From Truepera sp. (GTDB lineage Bacteria > Deinococcota > Deinococci > Deinococcales > Trueperaceae), in assembly GCA_032027045.1 (NCBI GenBank), contig JAVSMU010000001.1, forward strand, positions 996,646-1,060,645: a stretch of 64,000 nucleotides of DNA, in the 5' to 3' direction. Shown in pieces: positions 63,871-64,000 of the stretch; position 1 is the first letter of the stretch; each line of letters opens with the position of its first letter. The position numbers and the translations under genes were made by a program. Below the pieces are notes generated by a model, which was given only the letters and a program-made list of their open reading frames with translations, did not search any database and had not been told where the DNA came from.

Positions 63871-64000
63871 ATGGAGCCAATGGACGACCCCGAGAAGCTC
63901 AGGGCCGAAGAGGATGCGCTCAGGGCCGGAGGGCACACGGCCGGGACCGAGGAGGATGCGTTCAAGGCCGGCGAAGGGCCGGCGGTGGCCGGCGAGGAAC
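63871..64000 (+). CDS. Acidic protein, N-terminal fragment (runs off the window)
   Basis: ATG 63871 opens a frame with no stop to the window edge, 43 codons so far. The visible part is acidic and repetitive, with EEDALRAGG and EEDAFKAGE copies, and looks disordered. Such N-termini occur in GrpE and many other proteins; there is too little sequence to assign it. A CATAAT box 6 bases upstream supports the start. Confidence 0.5.
   Translation, partial: MEPMDDPEKLRAEEDALRAGGHTAGTEEDAFKAGEGPAVAGEE

Overview
This window is a gene-dense, very GC-rich stretch of a bacterial chromosome with about 60 protein genes, three tRNA genes and no sign of phage, transposons, plasmid functions or CRISPR. Gene content (NurA-HerA next to SbcCD, a PilB with three N-terminal MshEN-type modules, a bactofilin, RecN, a UDG of the family-4 type) and promoter style (a TANNNT box 5-8 bases before the start codon) point to the Deinococcota, most likely the Truepera branch. 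That placement is inference from family resemblance; no search was run.

Layout. 1-7.5 kb: end of a penicillin-acylase-type protein, then nurA, herA, sbcD, sbcC, a DNA-end-processing block. 7.5-17 kb: nrdR, a degenerate SDR, a bactofilin, accD-accA, rpe, a rhodanese, a class-III aminotransferase, rsmJ and a 3-hydroxyacyl-CoA dehydrogenase. 17.1-17.7 kb: two tRNA-Gln genes (minus) and tRNA-Ser (plus). 17.7-26 kb: upp, then an overlapping chain tagO-wecB-folP-folB-folK, then a second chain metallophosphoesterase-ackA-ROK kinase-UPF0316. 26-34.8 kb: a kinase-less PASTA protein, an odd E2-like protein, pspC, ubiX-ispD-ispE, and a minus-strand thuA, Gfo/Idh, zincin set. 34.8-39.9 kb: leuC-leuD-leuB-ilvD behind a leader peptide and attenuator. 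39.9-46.1 kb: pilT, pilB, yqeG, an alpha/beta hydrolase fold protein and tatD. 46.4-53.2 kb: a 57-residue unknown protein, rlpA, trpB-trpA behind a leader peptide with tandem Trp codons, a GluQ-RS, and sucC-sucD. 53.4-64 kb: moaB, DUF456, lgt, a shortened glmU, carA, udg-DUF1844-dtd, a zinc-ribbon protein, recN, an HMG-CoA-lyase-type enzyme, a DHH phosphoesterase and the start of an acidic protein.

The most interesting layer is regulatory. About twenty genes start so close to a TANNNT box that their mRNAs should be leaderless. The same rule reveals short leader ORFs: one before trpBA contains Trp-Trp inside a perfect hairpin, and one before leuCDB contains Val-Val-Leu-Leu followed by mutually exclusive antiterminator and terminator pairings. 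These two also have the clearest -35 boxes. Together they suggest attenuation driven by leaderless leader peptides. Three further short leader ORFs (before accD, the E2-like gene and the zinc-ribbon gene) overlap the next start codon.

A second layer is short tandem repeats of unrelated sequence (9-36 bp units) between genes and inside disordered protein tails. A third is a set of family members missing hallmark residues: a UDG with no cysteines, a GlmU without most of its acetyltransferase domain, an E2 without its catalytic His, a hydrolase with Gly for Ser, an SDR without its catalytic residues, and a ROK kinase without its zinc cysteines.
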